Position numbers and translations under genes: made by a program. The notes below the pieces were generated by a model. It saw nothing but the letters and a program-made list of their open reading frames with translations, was not told the origin of the DNA and did no database searches. Below, piece by piece: positions 7,817 through 15,790 of a DNA stretch of 24,440 nucleotides. Each line of letters begins with the position of its first letter. The stretch's first letter is position 1. The stretch is from UBA1219 sp045601425 (lineage in GTDB: Bacteria > Bacteroidota > Bacteroidia > Bacteroidales > P3). The stretch spans positions 1-24,440 of the forward strand of contig JAZRZP010000033.1 of the NCBI GenBank assembly GCA_045601425.1. The letters run 5' to 3'.

Positions 7817-7848
7817 AAAAAAAAGGAGTTACTTTCCCGTAACTCCTT
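7817..7848 (-). terminator. Terminator of the thioredoxin-fold protein gene
   Basis: On the minus strand a perfect 10-bp stem (AAGGAGTTAC / GTAACTCCTT) with a GGGAAA loop is followed by at least six more T residues (A run from 7817). It sits 27 bases after the stop at 7875. Confidence 0.93.
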
Positions 7849-7874
7849 TGCATCAAATCGTTCTGACTTTTCGG

Positions 7875-9356
7875 TTATCTTTTGTCGTCTTTGTGTTCGT
7901 TGAGATATTTGCCGCGTTCAGCATCTTCGCTGTTCTTCTGTCTTACGAGCGGAGCCAGCAGGAAACCCTCGGCGGGCGAGAGAGCGTGGAGAGCCTGCAC
8001 TTTGCCTTCCGGGTCGATGAGGACAAAACGCGGATAGGTGTAAACACTGAGCTGTCGCAGCATTTCGAAGTTGTTGTTGAAATGCAGCCATGTCCAGCGG
8101 GTATATTTCTCTCCGTTTTTGGAATTTCTCAGAAAATGGTAGAATTTCTGGAATTCGCGGTCGCAGGAAATTGTAACGAAATCCATGTCGCAGGTTTTGG
8201 TGATGGTGTCGTAAAAATGAGCCATCGTTTCTATCTCGCTCAGAGAACCGGGTTCACCCACGCGCACGAAAGCCAAGTACACCCATTTCCCTCGAAAGCT
8301 GTCGAGGCTTACCATTTTCTTATCCACATCGGGAAGTACCATCTTTACTCTGCTCGTATCGGCATTCTGTGCCTTTTCGAAACTCTTTATAAGGTTTTCG
8401 GCAATAAGCTTGTGCTCGGGGAATTTGGTGTTGCTCACAACTCTGCGGAGCATTTCAACGACCATCATGCTGTTGTAGTTCCTGAAATCGTAATACGATT
8501 CCTTGAGGGCTATGATTGTAGCAAGTTCCCTCACCTGCTCGTTTCTGAGTATTTCGTTGGTACCGATGGAATCAAGGTATGTGTACACGTCAAGATTGTC
8601 TATCCAGTCGGAAAGGCGTTCAACGGGGACTTTCTTCATGCCTTTGGAAATGACGTGCGAGTATATGTTGTTGAAAAGCGACATGTAATTGTCGTCGTAG
8701 TAAAGGACAGGTTTCTGAGCTATGTATTTTTCGACCATTTTCTTGCGTGACTCGAAGCCGAAAGCGAACCGTATCTCGGCAAGTTTGTATTCGCGGTAGC
8801 GGTTGAAATACACGTTTTCCGTTTCGGGAACGGCCTTTTCTATCTCCATTATCAGCGTATCGACGAACTTCCGGCTTGCACGGTAACGTCTGTCGAGACG
8901 GTGCTTGTTCTGAACCAGAAGCACCGAAGCCACGCTGTCGAACTTGTTTATCGAGTAGTTGATGTCGTTGGCCGGAAGTTTCAGAAATTCAACAGGAAGT
9001 GCTTCGGGAGCGAGGAACACGTTCTTCTTTTCATCGATATTCCAATCGAACTCGTCGATTACGATGTCGTAGGAACGGGATGGTTCTATGTAAAAGGACT
9101 GCGAATAATTTTCAATCTGCACGAAAACCAGTGCCGGATAATTGAAAAACGCATTCAGTTCGAATTTACGGTCGCTACCTATCGTGTCTGTCGCCAGAAG
9201 CTGTTCACCCATGGAGATGGCATCGGCATAACGGTAAAGCTGTATAATTTTTCCTTCACCGTTTCTGGCTTCTCCCCTCACGGTAACGTTTTCTTTCTGG
9301 GCAAAAAGCGCAGAAGCAGCAAAAACTGCCAAAAATAAAACAAATGTTCTCTTCAT
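7875..9356 (-). CDS. Exported TlpA-like thioredoxin-fold protein lacking the CxxC motif
   Basis: The 493-residue product starts with a signal peptide (MKRTFVLFLAVFAASALFAQ, cleavage after AQ likely). Residues about 22-110 look like the beta-rich DUF4369-type N-terminal domain common in Bacteroidetes thiol-disulfide proteins. The middle (about 130-340) is mostly helical. The C-terminal part (about 350-470) has a thioredoxin/AhpC fold: FRGKWVYLAFVRVGEPGS where WCxxC-containing homologues have cysteines, DFVTISCDRE, and the cis-proline loop VYTYPRFVLIDPEGKV. The active-site pair is absent, so it is unlikely to be an oxidoreductase and may be structural or binding. A diverged copy of its 3' end lies at 5735-5819. 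Own promoter and terminator. The long plus-strand frame opposite it is a shadow. Confidence 0.85.
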   Translation of the reverse strand: MKRTFVLFLAVFAASALFAQKENVTVRGEARNGEGKIIQLYRYADAISMGEQLLATDTIGSDRKFELNAFFNYPALVFVQIENYSQSFYIEPSRSYDIVIDEFDWNIDEKKNVFLAPEALPVEFLKLPANDINYSINKFDSVASVLLVQNKHRLDRRYRASRKFVDTLIMEIEKAVPETENVYFNRYREYKLAEIRFAFGFESRKKMVEKYIAQKPVLYYDDNYMSLFNNIYSHVISKGMKKVPVERLSDWIDNLDVYTYLDSIGTNEILRNEQVRELATIIALKESYYDFRNYNSMMVVEMLRRVVSNTKFPEHKLIAENLIKSFEKAQNADTSRVKMVLPDVDKKMVSLDSFRGKWVYLAFVRVGEPGSLSEIETMAHFYDTITKTCDMDFVTISCDREFQKFYHFLRNSKNGEKYTRWTWLHFNNNFEMLRQLSVYTYPRFVLIDPEGKVQALHALSPAEGFLLAPLVRQKNSEDAERGKYLNEHKDDKR

Positions 9357-9431
9357 AAATATAAGTTATATTATTGATTACTAAACAGTTGACTTTAAAA
9401 ACAGAATTTTCTGCCTTTCTCAAGGCATTGG

Positions 9432-9463
9432 CAAAGTTACGTTTTTATTTGCAGAAAATCAAA
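9432..9463 (-). promoter_or_regulatory. Promoter for the thioredoxin-fold protein gene
   Basis: On the minus strand a TTTG (9463-9460) and TAACTTTG (9439-9432) are 20 bases apart, a full -33/-7 pair. It is divergent from the sufB promoter. Confidence 0.8.
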
Positions 9464-9567
9464 AAAAACGGAAGCATTTTTTCAACGCTTTACGGTGAAT
9501 TAGTCAAAGCAAAGGCCGTTTTAAACATTTTTTTAGCGTAAAACGTGCAAAATCGAAAAAAATCACG

Positions 9568-9575
9568 TAAATTTG
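9568..9575 (+). promoter_or_regulatory. -7 promoter element for sufB
   Basis: TAAATTTG followed by CAG lies 29 bases before the ATG at 9605. It falls inside the upstream frame extension, so the start at 9605 is preferred over 9545. No clear regulatory palindrome overlaps it. Confidence 0.75.
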
Positions 9576-9604
9576 CAGTTTCGTTTCAAGCAAAGACATT
9601 CACG

Positions 9605-11050
9605 ATGAAAGACTCTAAAGACAATATTATTCAGGAAGTTACGAACGAAGACTACAAATGGGGCTTTGTCACCGATATTGATACCGAAACGGTTTCCAAA
9701 GGTTTGACAGAGGACACCATACGCTATATCTCGGCCAAAAAGAACGAACCCGAGTGGCTTTTGGATTTCCGTCTAAAGGCCTACCGCAAATGGCTTACCA
9801 TGGAGGAACCCGACTGGGCTCACCTCAACTACAAGAAAGTTGACTATCAGGACATAATATATTTTGCAGCACCCAAGAAAAAACAGCTTCAAAGCATGGA
9901 CGAAGTTGATCCTGAAGTGCGTGCCACTTTCGACAAACTTGGCATATCGCTCGAAGAGCAGAAGAAACTTTCAGGCGTGGCCGTCGATGCCGTAATGGAC
10001 AGCGTTTCTGTAAAGACCACCTTTTCGGAGACTCTTGCCAAGGAAGGCATTCTTTTCTGTTCGTTCAGCGAAGCGGTGCAGAAATATCCCGACCTCGTGC
10101 GGCAGTACCTCGCCTCGGCAGTGCCGGCTGGCGACAACTATTTTGCGGCACTCAATTCGGCTGTCTTCAGCGACGGTTCGTTCTGCTACATTCCCAAGGA
10201 TGTACGCTGTCCAATAGAACTTTCGACATACTTCCGCATCAACGCAGCCAACACCGGCCAGTTCGAACGTACCCTCATCATTGCCGACGAAGGTTCCTAT
10301 GTAAGTTACATGGAAGGCTGCACTGCACCGCAACGCGATGAAAACCAGCTGCATGCCGCCATCGTCGAAATCATTGCACTGAAAGATGCCGAAGTAAAAT
10401 ACTCCACCGTTCAGAACTGGTTTCCTGGCGACAAGAACGGCAACGGAGGCATCTACAACTTCGTTACCAAACGCGGAATATGCAAGGGCAACAACTCGAA
10501 AATATCATGGACTCAGGTCGAGACAGGCTCTGCCGTAACATGGAAGTATCCGGGTTGCATACTGCAGGGCGACAACTCCACTGCCGAGTTCTACTCCGTA
10601 GCCGTCACCAACAACTACCAGCAGGCCGACACCGGCACCAAGATGATACACCTCGGGAAGAACACCCGTAGCACCATCATTTCGAAAGGCATCTCGGCCG
10701 GACACAGCCAGAACAGCTACCGCGGACTCGTGAAAATATCGAAGAATGCGGAAAATGCCCGCAATTACTCGCAGTGCGACTCTCTTCTGCTCGGCGACAA
10801 ATGCGGAGCACACACATGGCCTTACGTGAAAGCCGCCAACCAGTCGGCAATACTCGAACACGAAGCCACCACATCGAAAATTTCCGAAGACCAGCTGTTC
10901 TACTGCCAGCAGCGCGGCATATCGCAGGAAAGTGCGGTTGGACTCATAGTCAACGGATACGCCAAAGACGTGCTGAAAAAGCTCCCGATGGAGTTTGCCG
11001 TCGAAGCACAGAAACTTCTCAACGTATGCCTCGAAGGCAGCGTAGGTTAA
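9605..11050 (+). CDS. sufB: SufB, scaffold subunit of the SUF iron-sulfur cluster assembly complex
   Basis: The 481-residue product is full length for SufB (about 470-495) and recognisable throughout: EPEWLLDFRLKAYRKW near the N-terminus, the Y-E-G/S-YV stretch EGSYVSYMEGCTAP, the core VQNWFPG, and the C-terminal RGISQESAVGLIVNGYAKDV. SufB forms the SufBCD scaffold with the ATPase SufC and delivers Fe-S clusters in the cytoplasm. Unusually, no sufC, sufD or sufS follows; a strong terminator comes 20 bases after the stop. The gene is bounded on both sides by minus-strand genes, so it is a single-gene unit here, and the partners must lie elsewhere. The start was chosen from the promoter position and the normal family N-terminus. 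Confidence 0.95.
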   Translation: MKDSKDNIIQEVTNEDYKWGFVTDIDTETVSKGLTEDTIRYISAKKNEPEWLLDFRLKAYRKWLTMEEPDWAHLNYKKVDYQDIIYFAAPKKKQLQSMDEVDPEVRATFDKLGISLEEQKKLSGVAVDAVMDSVSVKTTFSETLAKEGILFCSFSEAVQKYPDLVRQYLASAVPAGDNYFAALNSAVFSDGSFCYIPKDVRCPIELSTYFRINAANTGQFERTLIIADEGSYVSYMEGCTAPQRDENQLHAAIVEIIALKDAEVKYSTVQNWFPGDKNGNGGIYNFVTKRGICKGNNSKISWTQVETGSAVTWKYPGCILQGDNSTAEFYSVAVTNNYQQADTGTKMIHLGKNTRSTIISKGISAGHSQNSYRGLVKISKNAENARNYSQCDSLLLGDKCGAHTWPYVKAANQSAILEHEATTSKISEDQLFYCQQRGISQESAVGLIVNGYAKDVLKKLPMEFAVEAQKLLNVCLEGSVG

Positions 11051-11066
11051 TGGTTCCCATACACGC

Positions 11067-11105
11067 AAAAAAACGGGATGCGGCAAACCTCATCCCGTTT
11101 TTTTA
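11067..11105. terminator. Bidirectional terminator between sufB and the convergent lipoprotein gene
   Basis: A 10-bp stem (AAACGGGATG / CATCCCGTTT, 11071-11080 and 11091-11100) has A residues on the left and T residues on the right. It can therefore serve both converging genes. Confidence 0.92.
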
Positions 11106-11122
11106 TCCGTAAATCGAATGTT

Positions 11123-11662
11123 TCACTTCATTTTTTTCATGTCCCATGTGGTCTTTCTGTTCCGCTTGTCGGTATAGCTCCATACGAACCATTCCTCATC
11201 AAGCCTGTCAATGTCGAAAGTGAACCAGCGCGAGCTGTCCGGAGTATTCTGTTTCACGATTTCAGCTGCGAAATCACTCTCTTCCACGGCAGGTGCCTCA
11301 TTGAGCAGTTTCAGACTGAAATTTTCCGAATGTTCGCAGAAAAGGAATTTCCCGTTCTCCACCTTCCACTCCCCTTCGCAATGATATTCCATGCTGTAAT
11401 GACTTTGCGTGGAATCGGGAAGACAGTGACTGTGTTTCTGCACCGCCACATCCACGAAAGTTCCGTCGGAATTGAAATCCAACCTACCCACCTCATCGCA
11501 GTGCATGAAGCCCACACCGTCGGGCGAGGCGTAATTCCAGCTGTGTTCGTACTCATAGTGTCCAACTATGCCGTTTTTCACCGAACGGTTTTTGATGGAA
11601 GCACACGACACCAATGCACACGCAAAAAGTGCCGACAGTATTATAAAGAGATATTTTCTCAC
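11123..11662 (-). CDS. Lipoprotein of unknown function, lipocalin-like layout
   Basis: A 179-residue protein with a lipoprotein signal peptide (MRKYLFIILSALFACALVSC; lipobox LVSC with Cys20). The mature part opens with a GHYEY...G motif and alternates short beta-type segments (GRLDFNSDGTFVDVA, CEGEWKVENGKFLFC, WFTFDIDRLDEEWFVW, KTTWDMKK). This is the rhythm of small lipocalin-like proteins found widely in Bacteroidetes, where GTW/GEW...F..DGT is common. No specific function can be given. It shares a bidirectional terminator with sufB and stands alone; no perfect TAnnTTTG was found immediately upstream. Confidence 0.8.
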   Translation of the reverse strand: MRKYLFIILSALFACALVSCASIKNRSVKNGIVGHYEYEHSWNYASPDGVGFMHCDEVGRLDFNSDGTFVDVAVQKHSHCLPDSTQSHYSMEYHCEGEWKVENGKFLFCEHSENFSLKLLNEAPAVEESDFAAEIVKQNTPDSSRWFTFDIDRLDEEWFVWSYTDKRNRKTTWDMKKMK

Positions 11663-11766
11663 TGTGACCGAACTTTCTTAACACACCTGTGCTGCAAAAC
11701 CGCATACTCCTCCCTAAATGCTCCTTTCAGAAGCAAAATTCTCAGGGAAGGAAGCAGCAGACCGTG

Positions 11767-12003
11767 TTATTTCAACAGCGACAGAATCCACAAAAAGAGA
11801 ATGGAACCGACTACTGCACTTACGAGTTGCCACAAAATGCCTTCGCCGCCTATTCCAAGCAGGCCGAACACCCAGCCACCGATGAAACCGCCGATGATTC
11901 CGACAATAAGGTTGAGAAGCAGTCCTTTACCTGAACCGCTGAAGAGCTTGCTGCCGATGAATCCAGCCAATGCTCCGATGACTAATGAAAGAATTAATCC
12001 CAT
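11767..12003 (-). CDS. GlsB/YeaQ/YmgE-family small membrane protein
   Basis: A 78-residue, almost entirely hydrophobic protein with the glycine-rich pattern of the transglycosylase-associated (GlsB/YeaQ/YmgE) family: GALAGFIGSKLFSGSGKG, then NLIVGIIGGFIGGWVFG and a third helix. Family members are small inner-membrane proteins induced by stress; their biochemical role is not settled. It starts 23 bases after the stop of the exonuclease/phosphatase-family gene on the same strand and may be the last gene of that operon. No strong terminator is seen after it. Confidence 0.9.
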   Translation of the reverse strand: MGLILSLVIGALAGFIGSKLFSGSGKGLLLNLIVGIIGGFIGGWVFGLLGIGGEGILWQLVSAVVGSILFLWILSLLK

Positions 12004-12026
12004 TTTTCTGTTTTTTTAATTAGTTA

Positions 12027-13331
12027 CTATTGTTTTATAAATGTTTTACTGCAAAGGATTTTCCCTTTGGAGTCCGTAATTTGTGCGACATAAGTTCCGG
12101 GGAGCAGGGCGGTCACATCGGTGACGAAATCCGTACCTGCGAAATGCTCTCCGGTCATGAGCCTGCCGTCGGCAGATATTATGTTCAAAGAGAAATTCAT
12201 ATCCTCGTTTCCATTCACTACACTGATTTTAAGATTATTGCGAACCGGGTTAGGATTTATTTCAATTGAGGCGGAAACATTTCCGGGCGTATTGAGAGAT
12301 ACTGCCGGAGCCGCATCGATGGCGAGCCGGAGCATTACAGGCAGATGGTCGGAATTGTTGTACAGAGCCGAAAGCACTGCGGCCGGAACCGAGCCGTTGC
12401 TTCCCTGATTTACCGACATGTTGAAGTGGTTGCCGTCGTTGCCGATGGCTCTGTAACTGCCGTTCACATATCCCACACCCCAATTGTTTTCCTTAACATG
12501 CTGGTTTACAAGTATGTAATCAAACCTATCATCGAGACCTCCACCCGAATGGCAGTCGTTGGAGACAAGCCTTGTCGACTGCGTGTGGACAGATGCATAG
12601 TCTTCGTCCTCGTTCCAATCGCCGGGGGTGTTTATCGGGTCGTAGAAACGTATGGCGGCATTGGGCTGGTAATTCGTAAGAGTCTGGTAGGCAGGCTCAT
12701 CTGAAGTGTAAACATTAAAGTCGCCCATTATCATAACATTCTTGTCGTGAGTCCGGTCGAAACCGTCAATCCAGCGCATGACCCCGACAGCCATAGAGTC
12801 GCGCTGTTCAGGATTGTCGACGCCGTAGCTTTCGTCACCGGCTTTCAGGTGTACCAGTATACAGTAGAAGTAAATGGTATCGCCCTCAGCGAGGTCGGGG
12901 CTCATGTACATCATTTTGTAGACCGTGGCGTCGCGAAGGAAACTCTGTGCCACGTAGCGGCCTACACATTCCACCTTACGCGAATCGTAATACAGCAGGT
13001 TTATCAGTCCCGAACCTGCTATATTTGTCGAAGGTGCCTTGCGGTAATAGTTTATGCCATTGACATTCAAGGCATTGTTGAGCAGCGAATCATGAAATTT
13101 GGCCTGATAGTTCATTTCGTTTACCGTAAAGACAGTCGGATTCACATAGTTTACTATCGTGCGTATCCAGTTGTTCTTGTTACTTGCCTTGTTGGTATCT
13201 GCTGGGCAGTAATATGTTATGTTGCCGTAGTTAAGCAGGTTGTACTGCATGACAGTAATCGTGTCCTGCGAAGCGGCATTTTTCACGAAACAGAATGCCG
13301 CCAGTGCCATCAATAAGAGTTTACGCTTCAT
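12027..13331 (-). CDS. T9SS-exported endonuclease/exonuclease/phosphatase-family hydrolase
   Basis: The 434-residue product has a signal peptide (cleavage near residue 21). Its EEP-fold core shows MQYNLLNY (N31), E72, H161, GDFN (D204, N206), DDRFDYI (D268) and SDHLPV (D328, H329), the full metal and catalytic set of the DNase I/Mg-phosphodiesterase superfamily. Residues about 355-434 form a type A T9SS C-terminal domain (INPNPVRNN..., GTYVAQITDSKGK, KTFIKQ), so the enzyme should be exported across the outer membrane. Its substrate could be extracellular DNA or a phospho-ester; the family does not decide. Its first 11 bases overlap the end of the PAP2 gene, supporting co-transcription. Confidence 0.9.
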   Translation of the reverse strand: MKRKLLLMALAAFCFVKNAASQDTITVMQYNLLNYGNITYYCPADTNKASNKNNWIRTIVNYVNPTVFTVNEMNYQAKFHDSLLNNALNVNGINYYRKAPSTNIAGSGLINLLYYDSRKVECVGRYVAQSFLRDATVYKMMYMSPDLAEGDTIYFYCILVHLKAGDESYGVDNPEQRDSMAVGVMRWIDGFDRTHDKNVMIMGDFNVYTSDEPAYQTLTNYQPNAAIRFYDPINTPGDWNEDEDYASVHTQSTRLVSNDCHSGGGLDDRFDYILVNQHVKENNWGVGYVNGSYRAIGNDGNHFNMSVNQGSNGSVPAAVLSALYNNSDHLPVMLRLAIDAAPAVSLNTPGNVSASIEINPNPVRNNLKISVVNGNEDMNFSLNIISADGRLMTGEHFAGTDFVTDVTALLPGTYVAQITDSKGKILCSKTFIKQ

Positions 13332-13899
13332 TTTTCCTGTATTTAATTTTTCCGAATATCCACCGTATTAACAAATAAACGATCCAACCTATGAGAATTC
13401 CCAGCAAGGCGCCGCAAATTACGTCGCCGGGGTAATGTTTACCGAGATACGGGCGGCTGTAACCCACTGTCAGTGCCCATACGAAAAGCATGTACGGCAT
13501 CGGTTTGTACCTATTTCCATACCACAGCGAGAGGAACATTGTCAGTGAAAAGCAGTTGGCAGCGTGCGAAGATACAAAACCATAGGCACCGCCGCAAGTG
13601 GTTCCGAGAATCATCCTCACGTCCGGCAGTGCGTGACACGGACGAAGACGCTGGAATACGTCCTTGAAACAAAGCACCGAAATCCTGTCGGAAAACAGGA
13701 AGCACAAGGCCATGCCCAAAAGCACAACCCACCACATTTTCTTTTCCTTACGCAGGGTAACGAATACGAACACCGCAATAAGCACAAGTGCCCACGACCA
13801 CGCCTGACTGAATGTCCACAGGACATAATCGGATACGGTGCAGTGGTGCCGATTCACCCAATAGAACACTTCCGTATCAATGGCATTAAGCTTCTCCAT
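13321..13899 (-). CDS. PAP2-family membrane phosphatase
   Basis: A 192-residue, multi-helix membrane protein with the three PAP2 acid-phosphatase motifs: KDVFQRLRP (K79 to R86-P87), SSHA (S110-H112) and SRPYLGKHYPGD (S148, R149, H155, D159). H112 and H155 are the expected general acid and nucleophile. PAP2 enzymes of this size in Bacteroidetes include lipid A phosphatases and undecaprenyl-pyrophosphate or lipid phosphate phosphatases. The sequence alone does not tell which. Its start overlaps the end of obg by 14 bases and its end overlaps the next gene by 11 bases, indicating translational coupling. Confidence 0.92.
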   Translation of the reverse strand: MEKLNAIDTEVFYWVNRHHCTVSDYVLWTFSQAWSWALVLIAVFVFVTLRKEKKMWWVVLLGMALCFLFSDRISVLCFKDVFQRLRPCHALPDVRMILGTTCGGAYGFVSSHAANCFSLTMFLSLWYGNRYKPMPYMLFVWALTVGYSRPYLGKHYPGDVICGALLGILIGWIVYLLIRWIFGKIKYRKNEA

Positions 13900-14890
13900 C
13901 AGCAGTATTCAGTTTTTTCCAGAGCAAATCCTTAAGTTCAGCTATGTTTTTTCCGGCCACCGAGCTTATCATCACCGACTCCACGCTGCGCGGAAGGGTT
14001 TTGGCGAGTTGTTTCAGCATGTCATCGTCGAGCATGTCGCACTTGGTTACAGCCAGAACACGCTGTTTGTCAAGCAGTTCCGGATTATAGGTTTTCAATT
14101 CGTTGAGAAGGATTTCATACTCGGCCTTTATGTCATCGGCATCGCAGGGAACCATGAAAAGGAGAATGGAGTTGCGTTCGATATGACGCAGGAAACGGAT
14201 ACCCAAGCCCTTGCCCTGCGAAGCCCCTTCGATGATACCGGGTATGTCGGCCATTACGAAGGACTTGTCGTCGCGGTATTTCACCATTCCGAGATTGGGC
14301 ACGAGGGTAGTGAACGGATAGTCGGCTATTTCAGGTTTTGCCGCCGACACTACGGAAAGCAGCGTTGATTTTCCAGCGTTGGGGAAGCCCACGAGACCCA
14401 CATCGGCCAGAACTTTCAGTTCCAGCACCACCCAACGTTCCTCGCCGGGTTCGCCGGGCTGGGCATAACGCGGGGTACGGTTGGTGGGCGACTTGAAATG
14501 GTCGTTGCCCCAGCCTCCGCGACCGCCCTTGGCAATGATTGCCTGTTCGCCATCTTCGACTATTTCGCACAGCTGTTCGCCGGTTTCGGCATCGCGTGCT
14601 ATGGTTCCGAGAGGCACGTCGAGGAAGATGTCGCTGCCTTCGGCACCGGTGCAGAGGTTCTTGCCTCCCGGTGTGCCGTCTTCGGCAATCACGTGCTTGG
14701 TATATTTCAAGTGAAGCAATGTCCACATTTGGCTGTTGCCACGCAATATGACGTGTCCGCCGCGGCCGCCGTCACCGCCGTCGGGACCGGCCTTTGCGTT
14801 GTATTTCACACGCAGAAGATGTGCAGAACCTGCTCCGCCCTTGCCGGAACGGCAGTTTATCTTCACGTAATCTACAAAATTCGATGCCAT
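13886..14890 (-). CDS. obg: Obg/CgtA GTPase
   Basis: A 334-residue protein with the glycine-rich Obg fold (about 1-160, including GPDGGDGGRGG and GGRGGWGNDHF) followed by a Ras-like G domain: GFPNAGKS (168-175), FTTL (193-196), DIPG (215-218), TKCD (282-285) and SSVAG (309-313). It lacks any extra C-terminal domain, as usual in Bacteroidetes. Obg binds the 50S ribosomal subunit and links ribosome assembly to growth control; it is normally essential. Here it is the second gene of a minus-strand operon, 18 bases after an exported protein gene. This differs from the adk-obg order that I associate with many Bacteroidales. Confidence 0.97.
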   Translation of the reverse strand: MASNFVDYVKINCRSGKGGAGSAHLLRVKYNAKAGPDGGDGGRGGHVILRGNSQMWTLLHLKYTKHVIAEDGTPGGKNLCTGAEGSDIFLDVPLGTIARDAETGEQLCEIVEDGEQAIIAKGGRGGWGNDHFKSPTNRTPRYAQPGEPGEERWVVLELKVLADVGLVGFPNAGKSTLLSVVSAAKPEIADYPFTTLVPNLGMVKYRDDKSFVMADIPGIIEGASQGKGLGIRFLRHIERNSILLFMVPCDADDIKAEYEILLNELKTYNPELLDKQRVLAVTKCDMLDDDMLKQLAKTLPRSVESVMISSVAGKNIAELKDLLWKKLNTADGEA

Positions 14891-14908
14891 GTTCTTTACT
14901 TTTTTATC

Positions 14909-15643
14909 TTAAAACGAAATACTGAACGTTGCTCCGTAGGCCAAGCCGTTTCCTCCAGCCAGACACGACGTTTTCTGCACCGACGGAGAGAAGCTGTACG
15001 AAGCAGTTTTTTGTGGAGCGTAGCTGTTGTACCTGTCGGCTATACGCGCTATATTACCTTTGGCGATGCCACCTGTAACACATCCCACAGGAATGAAAAC
15101 ATCAGCAGCAACTGCCCCTATATAACCCGTAGCCAATAAAACGTTTTGCGATGAAGAACTGTTCGATTCAATAGCTCCAATAATCATCATCAACGATGCA
15201 ACGCCTGTCAATACACCTGCAACCACACATCCAACACCTTTGTTTGCGTTTTCGCAGTAAACATTGTAATCCTTTTCAGTCAGCAAAGTCCTAAGTTCTT
15301 CCACGCTCAAATCCTTGCCATCCAAAACCAATTTTCTCCCTACGCGTGTCATATAGCCACTGCCATATTCCTTTCCAAGCGGCAAGGCTTCTCTCTGCAC
15401 GTTATCTTCAACGACTGCGGGAGATGAATCCTTCTGTATTTTTTCTATCTCGTCCATCTTGAAGAAAAGGTGGCTTCCGTCACCGGTTTCCAAAGTTACA
15501 GAATTTGTTTCCAGACTCATTTCCAACACGTTGCATTTTAGCACTCCGCCGTTCTTGAAATGCACCACACTTGCCGTTTTCTGCTGTGCGTAAACAAATG
15601 TAGAAATGCAAAGCAGCAGAATTACCAATATTTTTTTCCCCAT
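14909..15643 (-). CDS. Exported protein of unknown function with glycine-rich hydrophobic segments
   Basis: The 244-residue product begins at the ATG giving MGKKILVILLLCISTFVYAQQ, a good signal peptide. The frame is open 21 codons further upstream, but the promoter at 15678-15685 overlaps that extension, so the shorter start is used. Residues about 25-75 (VVHFKNGGVLKCNVLEM...SLETGDGSHLFFKMDEIEKI) look like a small beta domain often seen in Bacteroidetes proteins that sense or bind at the surface. Two glycine/alanine-rich hydrophobic stretches (about 130-155 and 165-190) may be membrane-associated. I cannot name a family. It heads the operon that includes obg. Confidence 0.75.
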   Translation of the reverse strand: MGKKILVILLLCISTFVYAQQKTASVVHFKNGGVLKCNVLEMSLETNSVTLETGDGSHLFFKMDEIEKIQKDSSPAVVEDNVQREALPLGKEYGSGYMTRVGRKLVLDGKDLSVEELRTLLTEKDYNVYCENANKGVGCVVAGVLTGVASLMMIIGAIESNSSSSQNVLLATGYIGAVAADVFIPVGCVTGGIAKGNIARIADRYNSYAPQKTASYSFSPSVQKTSCLAGGNGLAYGATFSISF

Positions 15644-15677
15644 ATAAATAGCCTTTAATAAATTGAATTCGAAACTG

Positions 15678-15685
15678 CAAAGATA
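15678..15685 (-). promoter_or_regulatory. -7 promoter element of the obg operon
   Basis: On the minus strand this reads TATCTTTG followed by CAG. It is 34 bases before the start at 15643 and is the only strong promoter seen for the five minus-strand genes down to 11767. Confidence 0.75.
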
Positions 15686-15737
15686 CGAAAAAAAAATCGG
15701 TTTCACAGTTTTTTTTCAAAAAAAAACGGCCTATAAC

Positions 15738-15762
15738 AAAAAAAAGCCCGACAAAGCGAGCT
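15738..15762 (-). terminator. Terminator of the small lipoprotein gene
   Basis: On the minus strand AGCTCG and CGGGCT pair (one G-U) around a CTTTGT loop and are followed by at least seven further T residues (A run at 15738-15744). Confidence 0.8.
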
Positions 15763-15790
15763 TCTTTTTCAGCAAAATGTCGTCAGACTT

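Noticed and set aside
7848..8750. Long plus-strand open frame of 300 codons
   Set aside because: It is antisense to the thioredoxin-fold gene, which has a signal peptide, domain pattern, promoter and terminator. The plus frame shows no recognisable protein.
10505..11086. Minus-strand open frame of 193 codons opposite sufB
   Set aside because: Shadow of the strongly conserved sufB frame, with no promoter or homologous motif.
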